Of a stretch of 64,000 nt of DNA, positions 10,488-19,825 are shown piece by piece. The notes beneath the pieces are model-generated. The model worked only from the letters and a program-made list of their open reading frames with translations. It ran no database searches and had not been told where the DNA came from. Position 1 is the stretch's first letter, and each line of letters opens with the position of its first letter. Both the position numbers and the translations under genes were made by a program. This DNA is from Pseudokineococcus lusitanus. Lineage in GTDB: Bacteria > Actinomycetota > Actinomycetes > Actinomycetales > Quadrisphaeraceae. The stretch is from the NCBI RefSeq assembly GCF_003751265.1, contig NZ_RJKN01000002.1, positions 124,001 to 188,000 on the forward strand, in the 5' to 3' direction.

Positions 10488-11744
10488 TCAGGCGGGCGCC
10501 CACCGGGAGGCGACGAGGGCGGCGCCGAGGCCGACGGCCATGAGCGCGGCCATCGGGACGACGGACGCGGTGCTCAGCGCGCCGGTCAGCGGGATGACCA
10601 CGGCGCCGCAGGAGAAGGCGAGCCCGCCGCCGAGCGCGGACGCCGTGCCCCGGGAGCGGCGGCCCGCCTCCTGCGCGAGCGCGAGGCCCATGGGCAGGAC
10701 GAGGCCCATGCCGCCCGTGAGCCCGGCGAGCAGGACCCAGACCAGCGCGAACGGCGGGACGCCGCCGTCGGCCCCGAGCGGACCGGCCAGCAGCGAGGTG
10801 GCGAGGAGCAGGACCGACGACGTCGTGGCGAGCACGAGGCCGGCGCGGCGCAGCACCACCGGCCGCCACCGGCGGACGAGGCGCGTGACGGCGAAGCTCG
10901 CCGACGCCATCGCGACGCCGTTGGTCGCGAAGACGAGCGCGTAGGTGCTCGGGGCGATGCCGTAGACGTCCTGGAGCACGAGGCTCGAGCCGCCGATGTA
11001 GCTGAAGAAGCCGACCGTCGCGAGGCACGCGACGACGACGTGGGCGCGGAAGCGACGGTCGACGAGGAGGTCGGCCATCCGGGCGAGCGTCGCGCGGGCC
11101 GATCCGTGCTGCCGCTCCTCGACGGGCAGCGACTCCGGCACGGCGCGCCAGACGCCGAGCAGCTGCACGAGGCCGACGACGACGAGCAGCGCGAAGGTGG
11201 CCCGCCAGCCGCCGGCCGCGACGACGACGGCCCCGACCGCCGGGGCCACGACGGGCCCGAGCAGGCCGATGGCCATGAGCAGCGCGTAGCGGGAGGCGGC
11301 CTCGTCGCCGCGGTGGACGTCTCCGACGACGGCGCGCGCGCAGACGGCGCCCGCCGCGCCGGCCACCCCCTGGACGAAGCGGGCGACGACGAGCACCTCG
11401 ACCGTCGGCGCCACGGTGCACACGACGGAGGCGAGGAGGAAGACGAGCGGCCCGGCGAGGAGCAGCGGGCGGCGGCCGACGGCGTCGCTCACCGGTCCCA
11501 GCGCCAGCTGGCCGCCGGCCAGCCCCACGAGGAAGGCCGTGAGGGTGAGCTGCGTGCCGACGGCCCCGGTCGCGAGGTCGGCGCCGAGCGCCGGCAGCGC
11601 CGGCAGGTACATGTCGGTGGCCAGCGCGGAGACGCCGCTGAGCAGCACGAGCACCCAGAAGGCGGGCGCGAGGCGGTGCGCGGCACCGCCGCGGAAGGGG
11701 GCCCGGTGGGCGGTGGTCGCGGCGTGGGGCGGCCCGGTCGTCAC
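10488..11744 (-). CDS. MFS multidrug transporter, Bcr/CflA-like
   Basis: A 418-residue protein with about 12 membrane spans. VLLSGVSALATDMYLPALP at the start is characteristic of the Bcr/CflA drug-resistance subfamily, and the loop 2-3 motif A reads GPVSDAVGRRPLLL. Expected to act as a proton-coupled drug or metabolite exporter in the cytoplasmic membrane; the substrate is not predictable. GTG 11744 is the best placed start, but no strong ribosome binding site precedes it and the true start may lie a few codons upstream. Divergent to the nitroreductase gene. Confidence 0.85.
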   Translation of the reverse strand: MTTGPPHAATTAHRAPFRGGAAHRLAPAFWVLVLLSGVSALATDMYLPALPALGADLATGAVGTQLTLTAFLVGLAGGQLALGPVSDAVGRRPLLLAGPLVFLLASVVCTVAPTVEVLVVARFVQGVAGAAGAVCARAVVGDVHRGDEAASRYALLMAIGLLGPVVAPAVGAVVVAAGGWRATFALLVVVGLVQLLGVWRAVPESLPVEERQHGSARATLARMADLLVDRRFRAHVVVACLATVGFFSYIGGSSLVLQDVYGIAPSTYALVFATNGVAMASASFAVTRLVRRWRPVVLRRAGLVLATTSSVLLLATSLLAGPLGADGGVPPFALVWVLLAGLTGGMGLVLPMGLALAQEAGRRSRGTASALGGGLAFSCGAVVIPLTGALSTASVVPMAALMAVGLGAALVASRWAPA

Positions 11745-11897
11745 GGTGCCAGCCCACCACAGCGCGGGCGGCCCTCTCCCCCGCACCCCGGGCCGGGGAA
11801 TGCCCGGGCACCCGCGGGCGTCATGCACCACGGCGGCCGCCCGGCCGCCGGCGTGGTCGACGGGGACCGCACCACCCCGTCGACGAGAGCCGAGACC

Positions 11898-12536
11898 ATG
11901 ACCCACCCCACGACGACCGTGCCGCGCCAGGGCGGTCGGCGGCCGCTGCTGCCCCTCGAGGACGCGGGCCGGGCGAGCCTGTTCACCGACGCCCGCACCG
12001 CCAACCGCTTCACCGACGAGCCCGTCTCGGACGCCGAGCTGGCCGAGCTGTGGGAGCTGGCCCGCTGGGCTCCCACCTCCGCCAACACCCAGCCGCTGCG
12101 CGTGCTCTTCGTGCGGACGGACGAGGGCCGCGCCCGCCTGGCGCCCCACATGGCGGACGGCAACCGGGCCCGCGTCGAGGGGGCGCCCGCCGTGGCGGTG
12201 CTCGCCGTCGACCGGCGCTTCCACGACCGCATCCCCGAGGTCATGCCCCCGATGGCCGGGCTGCGCGACGTCCTCGAGGCGGACCCCGAGCGCCGCCAGG
12301 GCATGGCGGGCTTCTCCGCGGCCATGCAGGCCGGCTACGTCGTGCTCGCCGCGCGCGCGGTGGGCCTGGGCGCCGGCCCGCTGGCCGGCTTCGACGCCGA
12401 CGGCGTGGACGCCGAGCTCTTCGCCGGCACGAGCTGGCACGCGGTGCTCGTCGTCACGCTCGGCCACCCGGACGAGGGCTCCTACCGCCCGCGGATGCCG
12501 CGCCTGGCCGCCGAGGACGTCGTGCGCTGGGCCTGA
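11898..12536 (+). CDS. Nitroreductase-family oxidoreductase, RutE-like
   Basis: A 212-residue FMN enzyme. Family landmarks are TARTANRFTDEPVSD (given here in part as TANRFTDEPV), LARWAPTSANTQPLRVLF, VEGAPAVAVLAVD, AARAVGLGAGPLAGFD and VVTLGHPDEGSY. These resemble the malonic-semialdehyde reductase (RutE/HadB) branch. No other pyrimidine-degradation gene is nearby, so the substrate remains open. The ATG at 11898 is chosen because the N-terminus then fits the family; an ATG at 11824 would add an unsupported leader. Confidence 0.82.
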   Translation: MTHPTTTVPRQGGRRPLLPLEDAGRASLFTDARTANRFTDEPVSDAELAELWELARWAPTSANTQPLRVLFVRTDEGRARLAPHMADGNRARVEGAPAVAVLAVDRRFHDRIPEVMPPMAGLRDVLEADPERRQGMAGFSAAMQAGYVVLAARAVGLGAGPLAGFDADGVDAELFAGTSWHAVLVVTLGHPDEGSYRPRMPRLAAEDVVRWA

Positions 12537-12586
12537 CCGAGCCGGCCGCGGGCCGGGGCCGACGAGCCCTGCCCGCGGCGCCGCGG

Positions 12587-12988
12587 TCACCGGCGCGCGT
12601 CGCCCCCGGCGAGCCGCACGAGGTGGTCCGGCAGCAAGGGGCGCCGGCGCCGCGGCAGGCCGGCGTGGACGAGCAGGTAGGACTCGACGACGAGGTCCTC
12701 GACGAGCTCCGCGGTGATCGCGTCGTCCCCGCGCACGGTGATCCAGTGGCGCTTGTCCATGTGGTAGCCGGGCGTGACGGCGGGGTGCTCCTCGCGCAGC
12801 GACCGCCCGTCCTCGGGCCGGCACTTCACCGTGATGATCGCGTCCGCGCGCAGGTCGGTCGTCAGCAGGAAGATCTTCCCGCCCACCTTGTGGACGTCCC
12901 AGTCCGGGCCGAAGGGCTGCTCGAGGACCGCCCCGGGGAGCTCCTCGGCCGTGCGCAGCGCGAGCTGCTGGACCGCCGCTCCGTCCAC
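12587..12988 (-). CDS. MmcQ/YjbR family protein
   Basis: A 133-residue protein with the double-wing-like MmcQ/YjbR fold: EQPFGPDWDVHKVGGKIFLL early, TVKCRPEDGRSLREEHPAVTP in part (RPEDGRSLREEHPAVTP), then YHMDKRHWITV. Members are often called DNA-binding, but a function is not established. GTG 12988 has GGAGG six bases upstream. Divergent from the flavin oxidoreductase gene, with a ~100-bp shared promoter region. Confidence 0.82.
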   Translation of the reverse strand: MDGAAVQQLALRTAEELPGAVLEQPFGPDWDVHKVGGKIFLLTTDLRADAIITVKCRPEDGRSLREEHPAVTPGYHMDKRHWITVRGDDAITAELVEDLVVESYLLVHAGLPRRRRPLLPDHLVRLAGGDARR

Positions 12989-13089
12989 CCGCCGCCTCCC
13001 CCTAGCGTGCGCGGACGACCGCACCCGCCCGACGCCGGCGAACCTACCGCCGGCCGGCCGCGCCGGGTCCGCACGAGCGGGGGACGACC

Positions 13090-14070
13090 ATGACCACCGA
13101 CATCCCGGCGCGGCGCCCGCGGACCGGCGTGATGCTGCCCCGCGACCTGGAGGCGTCGGCGGTCCTGCCCTTCGCCCGCCGGGCCGAGGCGCTGGGCTTC
13201 GCCGAGCTGTGGGTCGTCGAGGACCTCGGCTTCCGGGGCGGCGTGGCGCAGGCGGCGGCGGTGCTCGCGGTCACCGAGGAGATCGAGGTCGGCGTCGGCG
13301 TGCTCCCGGCGGCGGCCCGCAACGCGGCCTTCACGGCGATGGAGCTCGCCACGCTCGCGCGGCTCTTCCCGGGGCGGGTCACGCCGGCGCTCGGGCACGG
13401 CATGCCGGCGTGGATGCGGCAGGTCGGGCAGTGGCCCGCGAGCCCGCTGTCCACCCTCGAGGCCCACGTGACCGCGGTGCGGACCCTGCTGCGCGGCGGG
13501 CGCGCGACCGTCCGGTCGCCGCGGGGCGGCGTCGACCTCGACGACGTCGCCCTCGACCCGTCGGCGGTGCCCACGGCCGTCCCGCCCGTCCTCACCGGCG
13601 TCCGGGGCCCCCGCTCCCTCGCCCTGTCCGGGCGCGTGGCCGACGGGACGGTGCTCGCCGAGCCGGTGACCCCCGAGTACGCCCGCGCGGCCCTGGCGCA
13701 CGTGGCCCCCCACCGCGAGCACCGGCTCGTCGCCTACAACGTCGCCGCCGTGGACCCCGACCCCGACCGGGCCGTCGCCACGGCCCGCCCGGCGCTGGAG
13801 TGGGTGGGCGAGCCCGACTGGGCCCCGCACCTCGCGCCGCTGCCCTTCGCCGAGGACCTCGCCGTCCTGCGCGCCGGCTGCGCCTCCCGGCAGGACTTCA
13901 CCGCACGCCTGCCCGAGGAGTGGGTCCGTCGTCTGGCCGTCGTCGGCACCGCCGACGACGCCCGCCGGCGGCTCGTCGAGCTCGCCGACGCCGGGGTGAC
14001 GACCTCCGTGCTCCTGCCCGCCGGGCCCGACCCGCTGGCCGCGCTGGAGCAGCTCGCGACGGCGCTCTAG
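13090..14070 (+). CDS. LLM-class flavin-dependent oxidoreductase
   Basis: A 326-residue luciferase-like (beta/alpha)8 protein. Features include ARRAEALGFAELWVVEDLG near the start, RLFPGRVTPALGHGMPAWM in the middle, PPVLTGVRGPRSLALSGRVA and VVGTADDARRRLVELADAGV near the end. Such proteins use FMN or F420; actinobacterial members are often F420-dependent, but the cofactor is not certain here. Substrate unknown. Convergent with the NmrA-like gene. Confidence 0.82.
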   Translation: MTTDIPARRPRTGVMLPRDLEASAVLPFARRAEALGFAELWVVEDLGFRGGVAQAAAVLAVTEEIEVGVGVLPAAARNAAFTAMELATLARLFPGRVTPALGHGMPAWMRQVGQWPASPLSTLEAHVTAVRTLLRGGRATVRSPRGGVDLDDVALDPSAVPTAVPPVLTGVRGPRSLALSGRVADGTVLAEPVTPEYARAALAHVAPHREHRLVAYNVAAVDPDPDRAVATARPALEWVGEPDWAPHLAPLPFAEDLAVLRAGCASRQDFTARLPEEWVRRLAVVGTADDARRRLVELADAGVTTSVLLPAGPDPLAALEQLATAL

Positions 14071-14104
14071 GTCACCGCACGACGCCGCCCCGCCCGGCGC
14101 CCGG

Positions 14105-14971
14105 TCACGACGACGCGGCCACGAGCTCCTCGAGCACGGCACGGACGGGCACGGGCGGGCGTCCGAGCAGCCGCTCCAGCGCGGGGTCGGTCACGGCGAA
14201 CTCGCCCCGCCGAGCCGCCCGGTACATGCCGAGGGCGAAGTCGGCGGCCGCGGCCGGCATCCCCCGCCCGACGGCGGCCGCGGCCCACGCGTCGTCGTCG
14301 ACGACCACCCGGGTCACGTCCCTCCCGGTGATGTCGGACAGGAGCGCCGCGACGCCCTCGAGGTCGACCGCCTCGGACGCCGTGAGGGGCGGCGTCACGC
14401 CGTCCAGCACCCCGTCGTCCACGAGGGCCGTCGCCGCCGCCTCGGCGAGGTCGGCGTGCGCGGTCCACGACACGGGGCCGTCCGCCGGGGCCTCGAGCCG
14501 GCCCGTCCGGAGGGCGTCGCCGAGGGGGAACGCCAGGGCGCTCGCGTAGAAGCCGTTGCGCAGCGCGGTGAAGGGGACGCCCAGACCTGCCAGGTGCTCC
14601 TCGGTGGCCGCGTGCGCGGGCTGCGCGGCGAACAGCGAGGTGCGGGAGGCGGCCTGGTGGCTCGTGTAGAGCACGCGGGAGGCGCCGGCGGCCCGGGCGG
14701 CGTCCAGGGCTGCCGTGTTGGCGGCGACCGCACCGCCGCCGCGGATGGCGGCGGAGACGACGAGGACGCGCTCCGCCCCCTCGAAGGCGTGCCGCAGCGA
14801 GGGCGGGTCGGTGAAGTCGCCGGCCCGCACGCGCACGCCGCGCCCGGCGAGCGCGGACGCCGCCGCGACGTCGCGGACGCTGACCGCGACCTCGGCGGCC
14901 GGCACGCGGTCGAGGAGCTGCTCGACGACCCGTGACCCGAGGTGCCCCGTGGCACCGGTGACGACCAGCAC
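14105..14971 (-). CDS. NmrA-like NAD(P)-binding oxidoreductase
   Basis: A 288-residue Rossmann protein opening with VTGATGHLGSRVVEQLL, the atypical-SDR dinucleotide motif. Later segments (RVLYTSHQAASRTS, FTALRNGFYASAL) match the QOR2/NmrA group, which includes NADPH:quinone reductases and redox-sensing proteins. The GTG at 14971 has GGGAGG upstream. It is divergent from a TetR gene with a perfect palindrome between them, so it is the likely target of that repressor. Confidence 0.85.
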   Translation of the reverse strand: MLVVTGATGHLGSRVVEQLLDRVPAAEVAVSVRDVAAASALAGRGVRVRAGDFTDPPSLRHAFEGAERVLVVSAAIRGGGAVAANTAALDAARAAGASRVLYTSHQAASRTSLFAAQPAHAATEEHLAGLGVPFTALRNGFYASALAFPLGDALRTGRLEAPADGPVSWTAHADLAEAAATALVDDGVLDGVTPPLTASEAVDLEGVAALLSDITGRDVTRVVVDDDAWAAAAVGRGMPAAAADFALGMYRAARRGEFAVTDPALERLLGRPPVPVRAVLEELVAASS

Positions 14972-15010
14972 GGTGGTGCCTCCCTGATCTGGTTCCGTTG
15001 GTACGCCGGA

Positions 15011-15031
15011 GACGTTAGCACCGATAACGTC
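15011..15031. promoter_or_regulatory. Palindromic operator between NmrA-like and TetR genes
   Basis: GACGTTA at 15011-15017 and TAACGTC at 15025-15031 are perfect 7-bp arms with a 7-base spacer. The 21-bp size and position between divergent repressor and enzyme genes fit a TetR-family operator controlling both promoters. The TAACG arms stand out against the surrounding GC content. Confidence 0.65.
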
Positions 15032-15059
15032 GGCGCGGTACCGCCGCTACGCTCGACCG

Positions 15060-15806
15060 GTGGCAGGCACCCGGACGGACGGCACGGCGGGCCCCGGGGC
15101 GGTGCGCCCGGAGGCGCGGTCGGTCGTCCTCGACGCGGCGGCGCGGCTGCTCTCGTCCCGTGGCGTCGACGCCGTCACGACGCGGGCCGTCGCGCAGGAG
15201 GCCGGCGTCCAGGCGCCGACCCTCTACCGTCTCTTCGGCGACAAGGACGGGCTGCTCGACGCGCTCGCCGAGAGGGTCATGGCCACCTACGTGGCCGCCA
15301 CCGCGTCGGCCGCGGCCGACGAGGAGCGCGAGGGGGGCGACCCCGTCGCGGACCTCAGGTCGGCGTGGGACGCCCACGTGGCCTTCGGCCTGGCGCACCC
15401 AGACCTCTACGCGCTGCTGACGGCGCGGGCCCTGCCCCGCCCGTCCGCCGCGACCGCGGCCGGCGTCGACGTCCTCCGCCGGCGGCTGCACCGGCTGGCC
15501 GTGGCGGGCCGTCTGCGCGTCGACGAGCGCCGCGCGCTCCTCATGGTCCACGCCGCCGGGTCGGGCACCGTCCTCGCCCTGCGGGGCCGACCCGCCGGCA
15601 CCGGCGACGAGGGTCTGCCCGACGCGATGTTCGCCGCCGTCGCGGCGCAGGTGCTCGACGACGCCCCGGCGGCCGTCGCGGCGCCGGGCGCGCCGGCGGT
15701 GGCCTTCGCGACGACGGTGCCGACGCTCCCCGGGCTCACCGAGGCCGAGCGCGGTCTGCTGACGGAGTGGCTGGACCGCTCGGCGAGGGCTGCACCGGAG
15801 GGCTGA
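15060..15806 (+). CDS. TetR-family transcriptional repressor
   Basis: A 248-residue regulator. The N-terminal HTH reads VLDAAARLLSSRGVDAVTTR followed by AVAQEAGVQAPTLYRLFGDK, the canonical TetR helix-turn-helix ending in YR.F..K. The C-terminal ligand domain is diverged. It starts at GTG 15060, 29 bases after the palindrome at 15011-15031, consistent with autoregulation and control of the divergent NmrA-like oxidoreductase. The inducer is unknown. Confidence 0.9.
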   Translation: MAGTRTDGTAGPGAVRPEARSVVLDAAARLLSSRGVDAVTTRAVAQEAGVQAPTLYRLFGDKDGLLDALAERVMATYVAATASAAADEEREGGDPVADLRSAWDAHVAFGLAHPDLYALLTARALPRPSAATAAGVDVLRRRLHRLAVAGRLRVDERRALLMVHAAGSGTVLALRGRPAGTGDEGLPDAMFAAVAAQVLDDAPAAVAAPGAPAVAFATTVPTLPGLTEAERGLLTEWLDRSARAAPEG

Positions 15807-15961
15807 GCCGGAGGGGCGACCTCCGCGGGGCCCGGCGCAGGCGCCCGGAGCCGCGGGGCGGTGGCGCGGCACCGACCGGCCCGGGGCGCCCGTCCGAGGT
15901 GGTCGACGGCACAACGGGTGTCACTGCTCATGCCGGGGAGACCCGGTGCCGATGGTCAGGT

Positions 15962-18808
15962 GTGGGGCGACGCGGCCGGACGGGGGGCGGGCGTCGCGCC
16001 GGCGCCGCTGCGGCCGCCGGCGCGACGTCCCAGGGGCGACCGCTCTGGCAGCACCTGACCGCCCTCGTCGTGCTCCCCCTCGTGGCGACCGCCGTGGTGG
16101 CCACCGCGTCGATCGCCGACCGTCTGGACGAGGCGGAGGCGGCCGGGGCCGCGGCGGACCAGGTGCGTCTCATCACCGTCGTCGACGACCTCCGGAGGGC
16201 CGTGGACGTCGAGGCCCTCTCCGTCGTGGCGCTCGACCTCGCGGTCGACGGCGAGGCCACCGACGACGCCGTGCGCCGGGTGGCGCTGCACGACCTGGCG
16301 GCCGAGAGCTCCGCCGCACGTCGGGCGACCGACCGGGCGGTCGACGCGCTGGCCGCGACCGCGGCCGACCTGTCCGCCGACGGGGCCTCCGCACCGTCGA
16401 CCAGCGCCGCCACCGTGAGCGCCCGGCTGCTGACCGCCCGGTCGGCCGCCGACCAGAGCACCACCGGGACCGCGACGACGGCGCAGGCCTACCTCTCCCT
16501 GTCCGACACGTTGGGGGTGGTCCAGCAGCGCACCGCGGCCCAGGTCGCCGCGGGAGCGCTGAGCGCGCGCAGCACGCAGGCGGTCCAGGACCTCGAGCGC
16601 GTCCTGCAGCTGGAGCGGTTGGCCGGCCAGGAGGCCGTGTCGATGCTGGCCGCGAGGACCGCCGACGGGGCCGGCGACCCGGCCACGGGGGCGGTCGCCC
16701 CGGGGCCGGACGACGCGCAGGAGAGGTGGCTGGCGACGTGGGGGGCCTACACGCAGCTGGCCGGGCGCTCGGAGTCACTGTCGACCCCGCAGCTGCGCGT
16801 GGCCTGGCGGTCCGCCCTGACGGCCGGGCCCGTGCAGCGGCTGGACGCCGACCTCACCCTGGCCGCGGGCGACGGCCGCGCCGGCCCGCAGCGGGCTCCC
16901 GAGGCCGACGAGCTGCTCGACCTCGGACGTGCCGTCCGGGCCCGGGACGGGCACCTCGCCGCCCTGGTGGAGCAGGCGTCCTCCGCCGTTGGGGCGGCCG
17001 TCACGGCCGACGCCGCCGGTGCGACGTCGAGGGCGTGGTTGACCGCCGCGCTCGGGCTGGCCGCCCTGGCGGTCGGCGGGGCCGGCGCCCTGACGCAGGC
17101 GAGGTGGCTCTCCCGGGCGGTGCGACGCCTTGCGGAGGCGGCCCGTCGCATCACGGCCGGAGAGCTCATCGCCGTGCCCGTGCACGGCCCCGGCGAGCTG
17201 CGGGACGCCGCCCGCGCCCTGGCCGACGCCGTCTCCGGTCTCGACCACGTGCAGGCCCAGGCTCGCGCCATCGCCCGTGGCGACCTCGAGACCGCGATGG
17301 CGGCCGCGCCCCTCCCCGGTCCCCTCGGCGAGGTCGTCCGCGCGTCGCTGGGCCGGATCACCGCGACCATGCACTCGCGCGACGAGCTGCGGTCGAGCCT
17401 GGCCCACCAGGCCGTCCACGACGCGCTCACCGGGCTGCCGAACCGTGCGAGAGCGGTCGCCCTCGTGACCGACGCCCTGGGGCGCTCCCGCGCGACGGGC
17501 TCGACGACCGGGCTGCTCTTCGTGGACCTGGACGGCTTCAAGAAGGTCAACGACGCCCACGGCCACGCGGCAGGTGACCACGTCCTCCGCGTCGTGGCGC
17601 AGCGCCTCGCCGCCGCGGTACGGCCCGGGGACGTCGTCGCCCGTCTCGGCGGCGACGAGTTCGTCGTCCTCGTCGAGGACGTCCGCGCGCCGCAGGACCT
17701 GGTGCTCCTGGGCCGCCGCCTCGTCGGCACGGTCAGCGCACCGGTCCTCTCGTGGTCGACGACGCCCGCGGCCGCCGACACCCCGACGACCGCGACGACG
17801 CTGCGCGTCGGGGCCAGCGTCGGCGTCGCCCTCGGCCGCGGCGACGGGGCGACCGCCGACGCCTCGGCCACCGACGCCCTGCTGGCCGAGGCCGACACCG
17901 CCGTCTACCGCGCCAAGGCCGGTGGCCGCGGCCGGGTCGAGGTCTTCGACGACGCCCTGCGGGCCGAGATGACGTGGCGGAGCACCCTCGAGGCGCAGCT
18001 GCGCGCCGGCCTCGCCGCGGACGAGCTGCACCTCGTCTACCAACCGGTGGTCGACCTCCGGACGGGCGCCACCGTGGGCTACGAGGCGCTCGCGCGCTGG
18101 GACCGCCCCGGGTCCGGTCCCGTCCCGCCGGACGTCTTCGTCCCCGTCGCCGAGGCGTCCACGCTGGTCTGCGAGCTGGGTCGCTGGGTCCTGCGCACGG
18201 CCACGACGCAGCTCGCGGCGTGGCGCTCGCAGGGACTCGCCCCGACCGCGACGGTCGCCGTCAACCTCTCCGGTCGCCACGTCGCCGACCCCGGCGTGGT
18301 CGACGACGTGCGTACCGCCCTGGAGCGGTCGGGGCTGGCTCCCGGGGACCTCGTGGTCGAGGTGACCGAGACGGTCCTCGTCGACGACACGGCGGCGACG
18401 GCCCACATGGCCCGGCTGCGCGACCTCGGGGTGACGGTCGCCATCGACGACTTCGGCACGGGGTACACCGCCATCGGGCAGCTCGCCCGGACCCCCGCGG
18501 ACGTGCTGAAGGTCGACCGCGGGTTCGTGGCGTCGGACGACCCGGCCCACCACCGTCTCGTCACCCTCATCACGCACGCGGCCCACGCCTTCGGCATGTC
18601 CGTGGTGGTGGAGGGCGTCGAGCACCCGTCCCAGCTCGAGCGCTGCCGGGCCGACGGCGCCGACCGGGCGCAGGGCTACCTCTTCTCGCGGCCCCGGACG
18701 GTGAAGGAGCTCTTCCCGTCCGGGGCGCCCGCACCGCGCACGCCCCGCGTCTCCACCGTCCCCCGCCAGCTCCCGGCGGACGACGGGGTGGTGCACGGAG
18801 GACGCTGA
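15962..18808 (+). CDS. Membrane sensor GGDEF-EAL protein
   Basis: A ~948-residue dual-domain c-di-GMP protein. A span at ~28-52 is followed by a ~300-residue helical extracytoplasmic region resembling nitrate/nitrite-sensing (NIT) domains, a second span (~360-380), a HAMP linker, a GGDEF domain (FVDLDGFKKVNDAHGH, RLGGDEF) and an EAL domain (YEALARWDRP, VTETVL, DDFGTGYTAIG, GVEHPSQ). The inhibitory RxxD (RPGD) sits five residues before GGDEF. All signatures look active, so the balance of synthesis and hydrolysis cannot be predicted. GTG 15962 is the only reasonable start before the first span, but its ribosome site is weak. Confidence 0.87.
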   Translation: MGRRGRTGGGRRAGAAAAAGATSQGRPLWQHLTALVVLPLVATAVVATASIADRLDEAEAAGAAADQVRLITVVDDLRRAVDVEALSVVALDLAVDGEATDDAVRRVALHDLAAESSAARRATDRAVDALAATAADLSADGASAPSTSAATVSARLLTARSAADQSTTGTATTAQAYLSLSDTLGVVQQRTAAQVAAGALSARSTQAVQDLERVLQLERLAGQEAVSMLAARTADGAGDPATGAVAPGPDDAQERWLATWGAYTQLAGRSESLSTPQLRVAWRSALTAGPVQRLDADLTLAAGDGRAGPQRAPEADELLDLGRAVRARDGHLAALVEQASSAVGAAVTADAAGATSRAWLTAALGLAALAVGGAGALTQARWLSRAVRRLAEAARRITAGELIAVPVHGPGELRDAARALADAVSGLDHVQAQARAIARGDLETAMAAAPLPGPLGEVVRASLGRITATMHSRDELRSSLAHQAVHDALTGLPNRARAVALVTDALGRSRATGSTTGLLFVDLDGFKKVNDAHGHAAGDHVLRVVAQRLAAAVRPGDVVARLGGDEFVVLVEDVRAPQDLVLLGRRLVGTVSAPVLSWSTTPAAADTPTTATTLRVGASVGVALGRGDGATADASATDALLAEADTAVYRAKAGGRGRVEVFDDALRAEMTWRSTLEAQLRAGLAADELHLVYQPVVDLRTGATVGYEALARWDRPGSGPVPPDVFVPVAEASTLVCELGRWVLRTATTQLAAWRSQGLAPTATVAVNLSGRHVADPGVVDDVRTALERSGLAPGDLVVEVTETVLVDDTAATAHMARLRDLGVTVAIDDFGTGYTAIGQLARTPADVLKVDRGFVASDDPAHHRLVTLITHAAHAFGMSVVVEGVEHPSQLERCRADGADRAQGYLFSRPRTVKELFPSGAPAPRTPRVSTVPRQLPADDGVVHGGR

Positions 18809-18812
18809 TCCG

Positions 18813-18832
18813 GGCCGGGACGAGACCCGGCC
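18813..18832. terminator. Hairpin between convergent genes
   Basis: Arms GGCCGGG (18813-18819) and CCCGGCC (18826-18832) around a six-base loop, in the 36-bp gap between the GGDEF-EAL stop and the DHFR-like stop. Probably bidirectional. Confidence 0.55.
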
Positions 18833-18844
18833 GCCCCTCCGCCC

Positions 18845-19408
18845 TCAGCGCCGCGTCGCGTACCGCGTGAGGAGCACACGGCCCGGGAACGGCCGCGTCT
18901 CGACGAGGTCGAGGTCCGCCCGGACGCCCGGCGCGGGGAAGAACGGCGTGCCGCCGCCCAGGAGGACCGGGTGGGTGACGAGGACGTACTCGTCGACGAG
19001 GCCCGCCCGCACGGCCGCCGCGGCGAGCGTGGCCCCGCCCACGTCGAGGGGGCCGCCGTCCTCCTCCTTGAGACGGGTCATCTCGGCGACGGCGTCCCCG
19101 GCGACGAGGCGCGCGTCCCCGTCGAGCGGGGCGGTCGTCGTCGAGAAGACGACCTTCGGCACCGCGCGCCAGCGGCGCGCGTACTCGGCGTGGAGCGGCG
19201 TCACGCCGGGCTGCCGGTCGGCGGTCGGCCAGTGGCCGGCCATCGCCTCCCACAGCCGGCGCCCGTAGAGCGTCGTCCCGGTCCCGGCCACGCGGTCGGA
19301 CCACCACCGGAACAGCTCGTCGTCCACCGACGCCCAGCCGAGGTCGCCGTCGGGCGTGGCGACGTAGCCGTCGAGGCTCACGTTCATGGCGTAGCGCAGC
19401 TGCCGCAC
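18845..19408 (-). CDS. Dihydrofolate-reductase-like (RibD C-terminal) protein
   Basis: A 187-residue protein with MNVSLDGYVATPDGDLGW near the start, TTLYGRRLWEAMAGHW, and DVGGATLAAAAVRAGLVDEY followed by THPVLLGGGTPFF, the pattern of the RibD C-terminal/DHFR-like superfamily. These are NADPH-dependent reductases of mostly unknown substrate, distinct from true folA. GTG 19408 has GAGGAGG eight bases upstream and begins the conserved RQLRYAMN stretch. Divergent from the kdp operon. Confidence 0.85.
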   Translation of the reverse strand: MRQLRYAMNVSLDGYVATPDGDLGWASVDDELFRWWSDRVAGTGTTLYGRRLWEAMAGHWPTADRQPGVTPLHAEYARRWRAVPKVVFSTTTAPLDGDARLVAGDAVAEMTRLKEEDGGPLDVGGATLAAAAVRAGLVDEYVLVTHPVLLGGGTPFFPAPGVRADLDLVETRPFPGRVLLTRYATRR

Positions 19409-19516
19409 GGCGTCGGCCTCCTCCCCGCGGGGTCGGTCCCCGCTGGGGGGTGGACCACGGCGGGGCGGCGGGCTCATCGGTGGCCGCCCCGGTGGCCCTG
19501 CCCGCGTCCGGGTGCC

Positions 19517-19555
19517 GTCAGGGCGGGCGGCACCGGCGTCAGGGACGCGTCAGGA
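19517..19555 (+). promoter_or_regulatory. Three phased GTCAGG repeats upstream of kdp
   Basis: GTCAGGG at 19517 and 19538 and GTCAGGA at 19549 are spaced 21 and 11 bp, so they lie on one helical face. They sit 100-138 bases before the first kdp-operon gene. Direct repeats at 11-bp steps are the layout of OmpR-family sites such as KdpE boxes. Inference only. Confidence 0.4.
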
Positions 19556-19654
19556 CGGCCGCCCGCGGCCCGCGGCAGCCCTTGCATGGGTGCAGCCGGC
19601 GCCCGTGCGCCGACCGGCGCCCCGCGCCGACGTCCTCGCTCCGGAGGTCCTCCC

Positions 19655-19825
19655 GTGGCCGACCTGGCCTACGTGCTGCTCACCCTCGCCGCCTTCGCCG
19701 CCCTGCTCGGCCTCGTGCGGCTGCTCGACGGCGACGCCCCCGTCACCGACCCCGCGCCCGCCGCGGACGGCGCCGCGGACGTCGCGACGCCGGCCGACCG
19801 CCCGACGGCCGGGGCCTCCCGGTGA
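19655..19825 (+). CDS. Small single-span membrane protein heading the kdp operon
   Basis: A 56-residue protein: VADLAYVLLTLAAFAALLG forms one span, then RLLDGD and an Ala/Pro/Asp-rich tail. GGAGG precedes the GTG start at 19655, and its TGA overlaps the next GTG (GTGA). It resembles the small YLLTxxxFxLL-type proteins often found ahead of kdpF/kdpA in actinobacteria and may be an accessory KdpF-like subunit. Function not known. Confidence 0.7.
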   Translation: MADLAYVLLTLAAFAALLGLVRLLDGDAPVTDPAPAADGAADVATPADRPTAGASR

